Shown: positions 35,135-44,592 of the stretch, in pieces
How positions within the stretch are numbered: position 1 is the first letter of the stretch
How the letters are laid out: each line of letters opens with the position of its first letter
Source of the DNA: CAYOUV01 sp963790075
GTDB taxonomy: Bacteria; Chloroflexota; Anaerolineae; Anaerolineales; Villigracilaceae
Reading direction: 5' to 3'
Assembly: GCA_963790075.1 (NCBI GenBank)
Contig: CAWBNG010000009.1
Span: forward strand, 124,001-188,000
Length of the DNA: 64,000 nt
Notes under the pieces: generated by a model
The model's database searches: none
The model's input: only the letters and a program-made list of their open reading frames with translations
Told to the model about the DNA's origin: nothing
Position numbers and translations under genes: made by a program

Positions 35135-36726
35135 TTCTTGACTCCAACTGGCAAAAATACTCGGAAACAGGCACCCGCACCACGACCATCGACCAAATCC
35201 AGCGTTCCGCCATGGGATGAAATAATATTGTAGCTGACTGTCAGGCCCAATCCCGTTCCACCACTTTTTGTGCTAAAAAAGGGTTCAAAAATATTTTCCT
35301 GATGTTCTGGCAAAATTCCGATTCCGCTATCTTGAAATAGTATTTCAATGCCCCCTTTTACCTGGCGAGCAATCATTTTTAATATACCGCCGTTAGGCAT
35401 TGCATCTAACGAATTTAATATTAAATTAATAAAAACCTGTTGAAGCTGACCACCCACCGCATGAACAACGGGCAAGTTTTGAGCAATATTCACATCGATT
35501 TTTATCCCACCTTTTGAAAGTTGTTGCTCAGTTAGCCCAATCACATGCATCAACACTTCACCAATTAACACTTCACCAAGATCCGCCCCACCGGGTCGAT
35601 AAAAATCAAGCATACGCTGCACGGTACCCATTAAGCGATCCAATTCGGAGTTTGCTAAATTGAAGTATTCGTCTCGCTTTTCTTGAGGGATATCATCCCG
35701 ACCTGCCAGGTGCAGGCAATTCTGCAAAGATTGCAACGGATTATTGATTTCATGCGCAATGGATGCGGTCAGCCGACCGGCAGCTGCCATTTTTTCAGCC
35801 TGCACCAACGCTTGCTGGGAATCCTCCACCTGTTCGACATAATCTCGCAATTCTTCGTACAAATAAGCGTTTTCCATAGCAATGGCAGCCTGACGAGCCA
35901 GGATCATGAGCATATCCTGGTCGACCTCCCGAAAAGATGATTCACCAACGTTGCGGGCAGCATACAATACACTCCGGATTCGAGGCCGCGAAATTGGCAC
36001 ACATAATACTGAATTTAATTTGTATTTCCCTAATAACTTCTTCAATTCAGGATCCCCAGAACCACTTGCATTCAAACAAAGTGTCTCCGAACTCGCATCA
36101 ACCTGCCCTATTAACCCGTTAACCTGACCTCCACCTCCTTCTGGAAATGTTGTTCCCTCTCCAGCAAGTAGACGTAATCGCTCATCATCTTGGGAATACA
36201 CATAATACCCAACGTTTGAGCACTGCAGGTGAACGCGCACAGCATTAACAATCAAGCCTAATAATTGATCAGGGCGTGTCTCAGCTAATAGCGATTCGGT
36301 TGCATCAAACAAGGGACGTAACGCCTGTACGCGCGCAGCATCTTGTTTATTCTGCCTGTCAACGAGTGCTTGCCGGGCTGCCTGAACCAGTTCTTCTCCT
36401 TCTTCGAATGGTTTAAGCAACAGGCCATCCACCCCTTGACGTAATGCCTGAATGGCCGTTTCCACTGTCCCAAAGCCGGTCATAACCAATACTGCCATAT
36501 CCGGCTGCTGACTGCGAGCAAACGAGATTACATCAAAACCATCTACTTCCGGCATGCGAATATCTACCAGCAACAAATCGATCTGATGGTGTTGTAGGTA
36601 TTGCATCGCCTGACGAGGATTTGTATATGCTGACACCTGAAATCCAGCCCGGGAAAGCAAGCGCTCACATAGTATCGCAATTCCTTGTTCGTCATCTACA
36701 ACTACAACCTTTGGTTTATCCATCAT
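35131..36726 (-). CDS. Histidine kinase with N-terminal receiver (REC-GAF-HisKA-HATPase)
   Basis: This 531-residue soluble kinase begins with a receiver (VVVVDDEQ, Asp in LLLVDIRMPEVDG, LLLKPFE). A GAF domain (about 140-300), a coiled coil, HisKA (SIAHEINNPLQSL) and HATPase (NSLDAMPNGG, DSGIGI, GGTGLGLT) follow. The NtrB-like HisKA type is the same as in the upstream kinase. It overlaps the genes on both sides by 4 bp. The receiver at the front suggests that it accepts phosphate from the upstream 873-residue kinase before passing it to the OmpR-type regulator, which would make a relay. Confidence 0.9.
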   Translation of the reverse strand: MMDKPKVVVVDDEQGIAILCERLLSRAGFQVSAYTNPRQAMQYLQHHQIDLLLVDIRMPEVDGFDVISFARSQQPDMAVLVMTGFGTVETAIQALRQGVDGLLLKPFEEGEELVQAARQALVDRQNKQDAARVQALRPLFDATESLLAETRPDQLLGLIVNAVRVHLQCSNVGYYVYSQDDERLRLLAGEGTTFPEGGGGQVNGLIGQVDASSETLCLNASGSGDPELKKLLGKYKLNSVLCVPISRPRIRSVLYAARNVGESSFREVDQDMLMILARQAAIAMENAYLYEELRDYVEQVEDSQQALVQAEKMAAAGRLTASIAHEINNPLQSLQNCLHLAGRDDIPQEKRDEYFNLANSELDRLMGTVQRMLDFYRPGGADLGEVLIGEVLMHVIGLTEQQLSKGGIKIDVNIAQNLPVVHAVGGQLQQVFINLILNSLDAMPNGGILKMIARQVKGGIEILFQDSGIGILPEHQENIFEPFFSTKSGGTGLGLTVSYNIISSHGGTLDLVDGRGAGACFRVFLPVGVKK

Positions 36727-39344
36727 TCTTCAACCGGTAACCAAACCGTAAAACGCGCACCTTTATCGGGCTCGCTTTGAACGTCAATAAAACCATTGTG
36801 TTCAGTGATAATCCCATATGTAACCGCCAGACCCAAACCAGTACCTCCATCATCGGCTTTGGTTGTAAAAAATGGTTCAAAAATTCTTCCCATAATCTCA
36901 GGCGCAATACCCGTTCCCGAATCTTCGATGGACATCGTCAACCACCGGTGGCCATCCCGGCGGGCTTCTCGCGTACGTACGGATAACTTACCACCCTGAG
37001 GCATTGCATTCAAGGAATTATGAAACAAGTTGAGGACAACTTGTTTCATCTGATTCCGATCGATAAACACCCAAGGAGGTTCCTCCGCAAGCGTCATTGA
37101 AAATTGCACCCCATTGGTGTGGAAGAGATGATTCATCAATATCGCCACATCCTCAACCACTTCATTCAAGTCAGCGCGAACGCGAACGCTTTCTGTCTGC
37201 CGCGCAAAATCAAGCAACCGGCGAACTACACTTCGTGCGCGGCGTGCTTCACGCAATACAAGTTCCAAATCTTTGCGCTGAGAAGCATCGGGAGGTAATT
37301 CGTCCAGAACTAATTCGGCAAATCCTGTAACAGTAGTTAAGGGATTGTTCAATTCATGTGCTATTCCAGCCGCCATCTCACCTACAGCAGCCAGTTTGGC
37401 GGCCTGAATTAGCCGATTCTCCACCTCACGCTGTGCTTCGATACGTGATTGAAGTTCATCTTGTGTAGTTCGCAACTGGCGGTTGACACTTTGCAAGCGC
37501 TGATACTGGTCCGCACTGCCAATCACTCCCGCTAAAATTCCCGCGAGGGATTCGAGTGCGATTAAATCGTTTCGAGTAAAGGCATTTTTCTGACTACTTT
37601 CAACATCAATTAGACCCAATACCCCGCCCTCGTTGTGCAATCCAACACACATTTCCGAGCCGGTCTCCCACCCTTGAATAGGACGATAATGGGGATCGCG
37701 GGTCACGTCATTTACCAACAGACTTTTACCAGTTTGGTAAACGCGTCCAGAAATACCTTTGCCCAGTTCAACAGGTTGCTTGAGAGCCTCGAAGGCGTAA
37801 TCGACAATTCTTGAATCGCTACTATTGACTCCAGCAATCGTTAGTTTTTGGTCTTTGTCCGCCAATAAAACGATTGCTAATTCAAATGAAAAATACTGAA
37901 CCAACAAATCTGCAGTAATTTCTGCCACTGCATGGGCATCCGTTAAGCCGATCACTTGTTGAACCACTTCGTGGATCAGACCCAGATTTCTTGCGCGAGC
38001 CTCTGCTTCTTCCCGCAATCGGCCATATTCAACTAAACCGGCCAAATGACTGGCAATGACCATCAACAGATTCTCGTCATAAAGCCCATAAGACCCGGGC
38101 ACTGTATTTTCAATTCCAAGGATCCCGATGACCTGCCCGCGATACCTGAGTGGCACCACAATCGCAGACTGCGCTTCCGCATAGAAGGGATGGTATCCAT
38201 TTTCACTAATTTTATCTATCCGCAATATCTTTCCGCTTTCGAGCAGCGAAATTGATGGGTACCCTTCCAGAGAAAAGATATGCGAATCCACTTTGCCTGA
38301 TAAATTTCGGTATTCCCGCAGGTCTTTGCGGTCTGTAGACAACAGGGTTAGTGTGACTAATTCTGTTCCAAAGGACCGGGCTAAAAGTGCGAATACCCGC
38401 CGGACTATTTGTTCAAGATTTTTGGCAGATGAAATCGTTAATGCAAAATCATTCAACATTGCCAAGCGACGCAAATGAGAGGAAATCTCATCAAATGTGA
38501 CCATTAATTCTACGGATGGAGTGATATATGCGACGATCTGCAAGAGTTGATCCCACTCATCAGAACTGAAGTTCGTGTCGCGCCAGATCGCCAATATCCC
38601 AATCAGACGCTTACCGATTGCCAATGGTATCCCTACCCAAACTTCAGCTTTTTTGAGTTGACTATGAAATGGTAATGAATTCCACTTGGAATCGTCTCGC
38701 TTAATGGTCTGACTGCGTCGGGTTAGGTTGATCCGGCGTAAGACCTCGCTCGAATCAATTGCGATTTTCTCCTGCAACTTGGCATGAAAGTTGGACTGCG
38801 CTTTAATTTCAAGTACATCACCACTATGGATAGCCAGCCAAGCTGCCTGGCAAGGAATATAACGGACAACTGCGCCAAGCATTTTTTCAAGACCCTGAGG
38901 GAGATCATAGGAAATCCCCGCTTGAACTTCTGGTATCAGATTCGCAGGGGAAAGGATCATCAGCTGGTTTATCACTGAGCCCATCATCGAAGCAAGCAAA
39001 TGCCAGACTCGCTGCTCATTTGCCATCATTGTATCTATACCAACCAGAATGAGGGACTGCATATCTTTAACCGGGAAAAGATAAATGCGGGCGCAATCAA
39101 AATTATCTTTTATGGATGTCTTTCGAGAACGTGAGTGGCCTCCCGCTAAACCGCCGGAAAGCCATGCAGATCCGCGAGATGAGTTGATAAATTTTACGAG
39201 ATCATCCCGGCGAAGCTTCGAGAGTTTGACGGTAGCCTGCAAATCCCACGCATGATCGACGAAATCCACCAAGACTGCCCACCTGGCATTTGTAATTTGC
39301 AGCGCTTCCTTTAGATAAACTTCAAATTGACTGTTTGATGCCAT
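36723..39344 (-). CDS. Soluble multi-GAF histidine kinase
   Basis: This 873-residue protein contains four GAF or GAF-like domains (about 1-130, degenerate; 145-285; 300-445; 460-610), a coiled coil (610-650), HisKA with phospho-accepting His in GIAHELNNPLTT, and HATPase (about 750-870) with NSLNAMPQGG, DSGTGIA and GGTGLGLA. There are no membrane helices, so it senses a cytoplasmic signal. It is the first gene of the minus-strand operon. A TATAAT (39369-39364) lies about 20 bases before the ATG and the gene diverges from trmFO. Confidence 0.9.
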   Translation of the reverse strand: MASNSQFEVYLKEALQITNARWAVLVDFVDHAWDLQATVKLSKLRRDDLVKFINSSRGSAWLSGGLAGGHSRSRKTSIKDNFDCARIYLFPVKDMQSLILVGIDTMMANEQRVWHLLASMMGSVINQLMILSPANLIPEVQAGISYDLPQGLEKMLGAVVRYIPCQAAWLAIHSGDVLEIKAQSNFHAKLQEKIAIDSSEVLRRINLTRRSQTIKRDDSKWNSLPFHSQLKKAEVWVGIPLAIGKRLIGILAIWRDTNFSSDEWDQLLQIVAYITPSVELMVTFDEISSHLRRLAMLNDFALTISSAKNLEQIVRRVFALLARSFGTELVTLTLLSTDRKDLREYRNLSGKVDSHIFSLEGYPSISLLESGKILRIDKISENGYHPFYAEAQSAIVVPLRYRGQVIGILGIENTVPGSYGLYDENLLMVIASHLAGLVEYGRLREEAEARARNLGLIHEVVQQVIGLTDAHAVAEITADLLVQYFSFELAIVLLADKDQKLTIAGVNSSDSRIVDYAFEALKQPVELGKGISGRVYQTGKSLLVNDVTRDPHYRPIQGWETGSEMCVGLHNEGGVLGLIDVESSQKNAFTRNDLIALESLAGILAGVIGSADQYQRLQSVNRQLRTTQDELQSRIEAQREVENRLIQAAKLAAVGEMAAGIAHELNNPLTTVTGFAELVLDELPPDASQRKDLELVLREARRARSVVRRLLDFARQTESVRVRADLNEVVEDVAILMNHLFHTNGVQFSMTLAEEPPWVFIDRNQMKQVVLNLFHNSLNAMPQGGKLSVRTREARRDGHRWLTMSIEDSGTGIAPEIMGRIFEPFFTTKADDGGTGLGLAVTYGIITEHNGFIDVQSEPDKGARFTVWLPVEE

Positions 39345-39413
39345 CTTTGCTCATTCATTCTTAATTATACAGCAGGCCTTCGCTCCAAAAGGCCAAATGG
39401 TAAAATTGTCCCA
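39345..39413. promoter_or_regulatory. Divergent promoter region of the kinase operon and trmFO
   Basis: This 69-bp spacer carries a minus-strand TATAAT (39369-39364) for the kinase operon and a plus-strand TAAAAT (39401-39406) ending 7 bases before the trmFO ATG. Neither has a strong -35. The trmFO start has no ribosome site and would be at or near the 5' end of its message. Confidence 0.4.
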
Positions 39414-40787
39414 ATGAATTCTAATACACTTCATGAATTGATCGTCGTTGGTGGCGGATTGGCCGGCTGCGAAGCCGCCTGGCAAGCTGCCCAGCGTGGC
39501 ATCCGGGTTAAGTTGTATGAGATGCGACCTGCTGAAACCACCGGCGCCCATCAAACAGCGGACCTGGCGGAACTCGTTTGCTCAAATTCTCTCGGTTCAA
39601 ACTTACCCGACCGAGCCTCCGGAGTCCTCAAAAATGAGCTGCGCCGCCTGGGTTCGATGCTCCTCGAATGCGCGGAATTTACTGCGCTCCCGGCTGGTGG
39701 CGCTCTCGCGGTGGATCGTGAACTTTTTGCCCGCACTATCACCGAGCGAATCCATGGTAATTCTCAGATAGAGGTCATCCGCGAGGAAATCACCGAGATA
39801 CCCCAAAAACCAGCAATCATTGCCTCTGGACCGTTAACTTCCAACACTCTGTCACTGTCTATAGCCGAATTCAGTGGCGAGGAGCATCTGTTCTTCTTCG
39901 ATGCCATCGCGCCGATTGTTAATTACAATTCGATCAACATGGAAATTGCCTTCCGTGCTTCACGCTATGGTCGTGGTGAGCGAGATGGTGGCGATTACAT
40001 CAATTGCCCATTCAACAAGCCTGAATACGAAGCCTTTGTGGCCGCGATAATACAAGCCGAGCGTATTGAATTAAAGTCTTTCGAAAATGCTATCGCCGGT
40101 GGTGTCAAGGCGGGAGCCCATAATTTTTTTGAGGGTTGCCTACCCATCGAGATCATTGCGGGGCGCGGACGAGATGCGCTGGCATTCGGTCCAATGCGCC
40201 CGGTCGGCTTGAAAGATCCGCGCACCGGCAGACGTCCCCATGCTGTAGTCCAATTACGGCAGGACAACCTGGCTGGCAATCTGTACAATCTGGTCGGCTT
40301 CCAAACTAATCTCAAATTCTCTGAACAACGACGCCTCCTGCGCATGGTCCCAGGCCTGGAAAAGGCCGAATTCGCTCGTTATGGCCAAATGCACCGTAAT
40401 ACCTTCATCGCCTCGCCTATATTGCTTAAGCCAACTCTACAGTCTAAGGTACGCGATGATCTGTTCTTCGCTGGACAGATAACTGGCGTGGAAGGTTACA
40501 TAGGCAATATCGCCACCGGCTTGCTGGCCGGTTGGAATGCAGCGTTGCTACTCAATGGGACGCAGCCTATCACCCTTCCTGAAACAAGCATGCTGGGCGC
40601 CCTCTGTCACTACGTCACCCACGCTGACCTGTCTGACTTCCAGCCCATGAAAGCCAACTTTGGTATTCTGCCTCCCCTTGAGACCAGTCAGCGACTTGAC
40701 AAACGCGAACGTAGCAAGGCATATGCACTGCGCTCTATAACCGAATTGGAATCTTTCCTTGATTCACCACCTGTCGAAACGAACTAA
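39414..40787 (+). CDS. trmFO: Methylenetetrahydrofolate-dependent tRNA (uracil-54-C5)-methyltransferase
   Basis: This 457-residue flavoprotein makes ribothymidine at position 54 of tRNAs, using methylenetetrahydrofolate and FADH2. The FAD-binding GGGLAGCEAAWQ is at the N-terminus, followed by LYEMRP and the family-specific TGAHQTADLAELVCSNS stretch. GRRPHAVVQLRQDN and FAGQITGVEGYIGNIATG near the C-terminus are also TrmFO signatures. Length is normal. The 3' end overlaps the M28 peptidase gene by 29 bp. Confidence 0.96.
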   Translation: MNSNTLHELIVVGGGLAGCEAAWQAAQRGIRVKLYEMRPAETTGAHQTADLAELVCSNSLGSNLPDRASGVLKNELRRLGSMLLECAEFTALPAGGALAVDRELFARTITERIHGNSQIEVIREEITEIPQKPAIIASGPLTSNTLSLSIAEFSGEEHLFFFDAIAPIVNYNSINMEIAFRASRYGRGERDGGDYINCPFNKPEYEAFVAAIIQAERIELKSFENAIAGGVKAGAHNFFEGCLPIEIIAGRGRDALAFGPMRPVGLKDPRTGRRPHAVVQLRQDNLAGNLYNLVGFQTNLKFSEQRRLLRMVPGLEKAEFARYGQMHRNTFIASPILLKPTLQSKVRDDLFFAGQITGVEGYIGNIATGLLAGWNAALLLNGTQPITLPETSMLGALCHYVTHADLSDFQPMKANFGILPPLETSQRLDKRERSKAYALRSITELESFLDSPPVETN

Positions 40788-41679
40788 CCTGATCCTTGCC
40801 TTAGTGGCAACCGGATTAATAATGGCTGGGGCTTGGTTAATGTGGACAGCTACGGGCCAGCACCCACCCCAGTCCGCCACCGTTACCTTTGACGGCCAGC
40901 GTGCCCTGACTGATGTAGATTTTCAGACTTCGCTTGGACCGCGAACGGTTGGATCCGATGCCCACTCCCAGGCCATAGAATGGATCCGCGCAGAACTAAA
41001 GGACGCGGGTTGGCAATCCGAAATCCAAAATGCGGAAATGCTCGGGCACCCGATCCAAAATGTCATCGCATACCGCACTAATATAGCCCCAAAAATCATC
41101 TTGGGGGCTCACTACGATAGCCGCTTGTTCGCCGACAACGATCCGGACCCAGCCAAGCGCAACCAGCCGGTTCCTGGTGCAAACGACGGAGCTTCGGGCG
41201 TAGCCGTATTACTCGAATTAGCACGGACGCTTCCCAGACAAACACCTGCAGTATGGCTTGTATTCTTGGACGCAGAAGATAACGGACGCATCAATGGATG
41301 GGATTGGATCCTTGGCTCACGGGCATTTGTGCAACAAAACGCCTTCAAACCCGAGGCGGTTGTGATTGTGGATATGATCGGGGATTCCGATTTAAACATC
41401 TACATGGAAAACAACTCTGATGCAGCCCTGAGCAAAGAAATCTGGGGGCAGGCTTCCCAATTGGGATACAACCAAGCTTTTATCCCAATCCCTAAATATA
41501 CAATTCTTGACGACCACGTCCCATTTTTGGATGCAGGTATCCCAGCAGTGGATATTATCGACATCGATTATCCATACTGGCACACCACGGCCGATACAGC
41601 CGATAAAATATCTGCACGAAGTTTGCAAATCGTTGGGGATACGCTTTGGCATTGGATTGTCAATAAAGGGCGGAAATAG
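40759..41679 (+). CDS. M28-family zinc peptidase, membrane-anchored
   Basis: This protein of about 306 residues has a short basic N-terminus and one hydrophobic helix (LILALVATGLIMAGAWLMW), acting as anchor or signal peptide. The zinc ligands of M28 enzymes are all present: His and Asp in GAHYDSR and GANDGASG, Glu in DAEDNGR, Asp in VDMIGDSD and His in WHTTADT. This matches aminopeptidases and glutaminyl-cyclase-like members; which of the two it is cannot be told. The start is a TTG at 40759 inside trmFO, with a poor ribosome site. Confidence 0.87.
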   Translation: MIHHLSKRTNLILALVATGLIMAGAWLMWTATGQHPPQSATVTFDGQRALTDVDFQTSLGPRTVGSDAHSQAIEWIRAELKDAGWQSEIQNAEMLGHPIQNVIAYRTNIAPKIILGAHYDSRLFADNDPDPAKRNQPVPGANDGASGVAVLLELARTLPRQTPAVWLVFLDAEDNGRINGWDWILGSRAFVQQNAFKPEAVVIVDMIGDSDLNIYMENNSDAALSKEIWGQASQLGYNQAFIPIPKYTILDDHVPFLDAGIPAVDIIDIDYPYWHTTADTADKISARSLQIVGDTLWHWIVNKGRK

Positions 41680-41700
41680 CACATTTAATAATTTTGTCGA

Positions 41701-41729
41701 TTGCCAAAAATCCCGACCTAGCTTAAACT
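41701..41729 (+). promoter_or_regulatory. Promoter of the kinase gene at 41736, probably leaderless
   Basis: TTGCCA (41701-41706), 17 bp and TAAACT (41724-41729) precede the ATG at 41736 by 6 bases. No ribosome site is present. Confidence 0.5.
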
Positions 41730-41735
41730 TATCAC

Positions 41736-43004
41736 ATGAGTGTACAAAGTCTGCTCTCACAAATTCGGCCAATCTGGTTACAGCGCATATCGCATGACCT
41801 GGTGCGCGGTGCCGGTGTGCGTGAAAATTTTGAGAAGCAATTAGTACGCTTTTATGATCTTCTTGAGCAAGCAATAATGACGGGCGATTTTTCCTGGATC
41901 GATCCTTTATTAATCGACTGGGCCAACGTACCTACATTAAGTGACCTCGAAGACGATCAGATGGGAATTTCTGCCCTGATCAACCAAATGATCAGCCTCA
42001 CGTATGATATCGCCAGAAATTCGCTCGAGCCCGAACCTGCACTTGATTATCTAAATGCAGTCATCCCGGCACTTACTTATAGCCTCGAAAAAATTGCGCG
42101 ATTGGAAACTGAAATGCGCGTAACACACATTACCAATCAACTGGTGGATGTCGAGCAAAAACTCGAACGGCTCGATCGCAGCAAATCGAACTTCATTGCA
42201 GTCGCAGCGCATGAACTAAAGACCCCGCTGACATTGATTGAGGGCTACACATCCATGATGCGTGATCACATCTTACAAAACACTCAAAATGGCGCGGAAC
42301 CTTTATTAATGGGAGTCAACAACGGAATTAGACGACTGCGCGAAATCGTGGACGACTTGATCGACGTTTCATTAATCGATAATAACTTGCTATCCTTAAA
42401 CTTCCAACCCATCTGGATCGGTCATATTTTAGGGTTGCTGAAAAGCGAACTGGAAGAATTCACTGAAGAACGCGAACAATTATTTTCGATCGAACCCTTC
42501 CCGGGCAGTGACCAAATTATCTTTGCCGATCCCGAACGTCTTCATCAGGCTTTGCGAAATATTTTAACCAACGCGATTAAATACACCCCGAATGAAGGGA
42601 CAATTAGTGTAGACGGGCGTTTGCTCCCAGGATTTATTGAATTAATCATCTCGGATTCCGGAATTGGAATCTCGCGGGAAGATCAGTCTCTCATCTTTGA
42701 AAAATTCAGTCAATTAGGCCAGGCAGCCTTGCATTCCAGCGGCAAAACCAAGTTCAAGGGCGGCGGCCCAGGCTTGGGCTTGCCCATTGCACGTGGTATT
42801 ATTGAAGCTCACGGCGGCACAATCTGGGTAGATTCAAAAGGGTACGACGAAATCAAGTGCCCAGGATCAATTTTTCATATCCTACTTCCCGTCCGAGGCG
42901 AAGCAGTTGACCCAAAAATCGAAAAGCTTTTTGGGAAAAATAATCCCTTTCTAGACAAAACAAATGCCGAAAAAGAAACCCATACCGACGACACCACCGC
43001 GTGA
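41736..43004 (+). CDS. Soluble histidine kinase
   Basis: This 422-residue protein has a helical N-terminal region (1-140) of unrecognised family, a short coiled coil, HisKA with the phospho-accepting His in VAAHELKTPLTL, and HATPase (about 255-395; NAIKYTPNEG, DSGIGIS, GGPGLGLP). It has no membrane helix and no receiver. The N-terminal region has no cysteines or histidines arranged like a known cofactor site. It overlaps hflX by 41 bp. No response regulator gene is adjacent, so its partner is elsewhere. Confidence 0.87.
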   Translation: MSVQSLLSQIRPIWLQRISHDLVRGAGVRENFEKQLVRFYDLLEQAIMTGDFSWIDPLLIDWANVPTLSDLEDDQMGISALINQMISLTYDIARNSLEPEPALDYLNAVIPALTYSLEKIARLETEMRVTHITNQLVDVEQKLERLDRSKSNFIAVAAHELKTPLTLIEGYTSMMRDHILQNTQNGAEPLLMGVNNGIRRLREIVDDLIDVSLIDNNLLSLNFQPIWIGHILGLLKSELEEFTEEREQLFSIEPFPGSDQIIFADPERLHQALRNILTNAIKYTPNEGTISVDGRLLPGFIELIISDSGIGISREDQSLIFEKFSQLGQAALHSSGKTKFKGGGPGLGLPIARGIIEAHGGTIWVDSKGYDEIKCPGSIFHILLPVRGEAVDPKIEKLFGKNNPFLDKTNAEKETHTDDTTA

Positions 43005-44319
43005 ACGAGCTTTTTTAGTTGGAGTTGAAATTTATCAGCAAAATGGCTTGCTGCCCTTAGAGGATTCTCTCAAAGAACTGGACCTGCTGGCTGATACGGC
43101 AGGTCTGAAGGTCGTTGGGGAATTAACGCAAAAACTGGATCGCCCCAATTCAGAAACCTTCATTGGCGCTGGAAAAGTCGAGGAATTGGCCGCCCTCGTC
43201 GAAGATTCACTAGCTGATGTGGTCATCTTCGACGATGAACTTTCCCCTCGCCACCAACGTGAACTCGAAAAAGCCTTGGAAAACAAGGTTCGCGTCCTGG
43301 ACCGAACTGCCTTGATCCTTGACATCTTTGCCCAGCATGCAAAAACAAGCGAAGGCATGCTTCAGGTCGAATTGGCTCAATACGAATATTACCTGCCGCG
43401 ATTGACACGCGCCTGGACTCATCTCGAACGCCAAGCCGGCGGTGGCGGTGGACGCTCGGGGTCAGTCGGCGGTGTAGGGTTGCGTGGACCCGGTGAAACC
43501 CAGCTTGAGGTCGACCGCCGGGTTATTCGCAAGCGTATTGCACATCTGAAGCAAGAGCTGGAGAAGGTCCGCGCCCACCGTATGCGCTATCGCGCGCAGC
43601 GCAAACGCTCGCGCATCCCGATCGTAGCGCTGGTTGGATACACCAATGCCGGCAAGTCCACATTGCTCAACCGCCTTGCCAAGGCCGATGTTTACGTGGC
43701 CAATCAACTCTTCGCAACCCTTGACCCAACAACTCGTCGCGTTGAACTTCCCGGTGGCTACCAGGCACTGTTCACCGACACAGTCGGATTTATCCAAAAA
43801 CTACCGACAACTCTGGTGGCAGCTTTCCAAGCCACACTGGAAGAAATCACCGAGGCCGACTTGTTATTGCACCTCGTCGATATCTCGCACCCCAATGCCT
43901 TACTTCAGGCCGAATCAGTACATCAAACCCTTGATGAAATTGGGGCCGCACATGTTCCGATCGTGACGGCTTTCAACAAATCAGATAAATTACGCAACCC
44001 GGATGCAGCCCAACAAACTTTACAGCAATTCCAAAATGCCGTAGCGATCTCCGCAACAAAGGGAACTGGTATCCCTGCCTTATTAAAAATCATCCAGGTA
44101 GAACTCTACGAGCAATTCATCCCGATGGATGTCAAATTACCTTACCAACAAGGACAATTGATCTCCTTGTTTCATGAAGCCGGTCAAATTGAACGAATCG
44201 AACACGAGCGCGGCGGCGTTCTTATTCAAGGCCGGATACCAGGTCGCATGGTTGCACAATTCATCCCCTGGCAAAACAACCACAACAATGAAGTAAATAC
44301 TCAGGAGGAGGAGGAATGA
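42964..44319 (+). CDS. hflX: Ribosome-associated GTPase HflX
   Basis: This 451-residue protein has an N-terminal HflX domain, a glycine-rich linker (GGGGGRSGSVGGVGLRGPGE) and a central G domain. The G1 motif is GYTNAGKST, G3 is DTVGFI and G4 is NKSD. A coiled-coil segment rich in basic residues precedes the G domain (LKQELEKVRAHRMRYRAQRK). HflX binds ribosomes and can split stalled 70S particles under stress. The start overlaps the upstream kinase gene by 41 bp. A small membrane protein gene follows with a 4-bp overlap. Confidence 0.95.
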   Translation: MPKKKPIPTTPPRERAFLVGVEIYQQNGLLPLEDSLKELDLLADTAGLKVVGELTQKLDRPNSETFIGAGKVEELAALVEDSLADVVIFDDELSPRHQRELEKALENKVRVLDRTALILDIFAQHAKTSEGMLQVELAQYEYYLPRLTRAWTHLERQAGGGGGRSGSVGGVGLRGPGETQLEVDRRVIRKRIAHLKQELEKVRAHRMRYRAQRKRSRIPIVALVGYTNAGKSTLLNRLAKADVYVANQLFATLDPTTRRVELPGGYQALFTDTVGFIQKLPTTLVAAFQATLEEITEADLLLHLVDISHPNALLQAESVHQTLDEIGAAHVPIVTAFNKSDKLRNPDAAQQTLQQFQNAVAISATKGTGIPALLKIIQVELYEQFIPMDVKLPYQQGQLISLFHEAGQIERIEHERGGVLIQGRIPGRMVAQFIPWQNNHNNEVNTQEEEE

Positions 44320-44528
44320 TACGATGGTTTTCTAATTTCCTAGACGTTCTTTCTGAATTCCTAGCTCACCGCAAAGGATTGCTGCCCCTTATAGGCATGG
44401 CGCTAATTCTAATCAACCTTGTCATTCAGTTCACGCTTCCCCCAGGCTGGTTACGAGATTCGAATCTCTTTTTACATTTTGGTCTGCTGATTTCGATCTT
44501 TGGATTGATGCTGGCCTGGGCGCTATAA
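44316..44528 (+). CDS. Small membrane protein of unknown function
   Basis: This 70-residue protein has two hydrophobic helices (about 22-41 and 50-68) joined by PPGWLRDSN. It overlaps the hflX stop by 4 bp and has an unusually strong GGAGGAGGAGG ribosome site at the hflX 3' end. The overlap and shared terminator make it part of the hflX transcript. No family is recognised. Confidence 0.7.
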   Translation: MIRWFSNFLDVLSEFLAHRKGLLPLIGMALILINLVIQFTLPPGWLRDSNLFLHFGLLISIFGLMLAWAL

Positions 44529-44547
44529 TTTTTTTAAGTGACCAAAA

Positions 44548-44579
44548 AGAACCGGTGCCAATTGGCACCGGTTCTTTTA
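44548..44579. terminator. Bidirectional intrinsic terminator between the hflX operon and hppA
   Basis: AGAACCGGTGCC (44548-44559) and GGCACCGGTTCT (44564-44575) form a perfect 12-bp stem with loop AATT. It is flanked by T runs on both strands. Confidence 0.93.
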
Positions 44580-44592
44580 CTTGTTTGGAATA

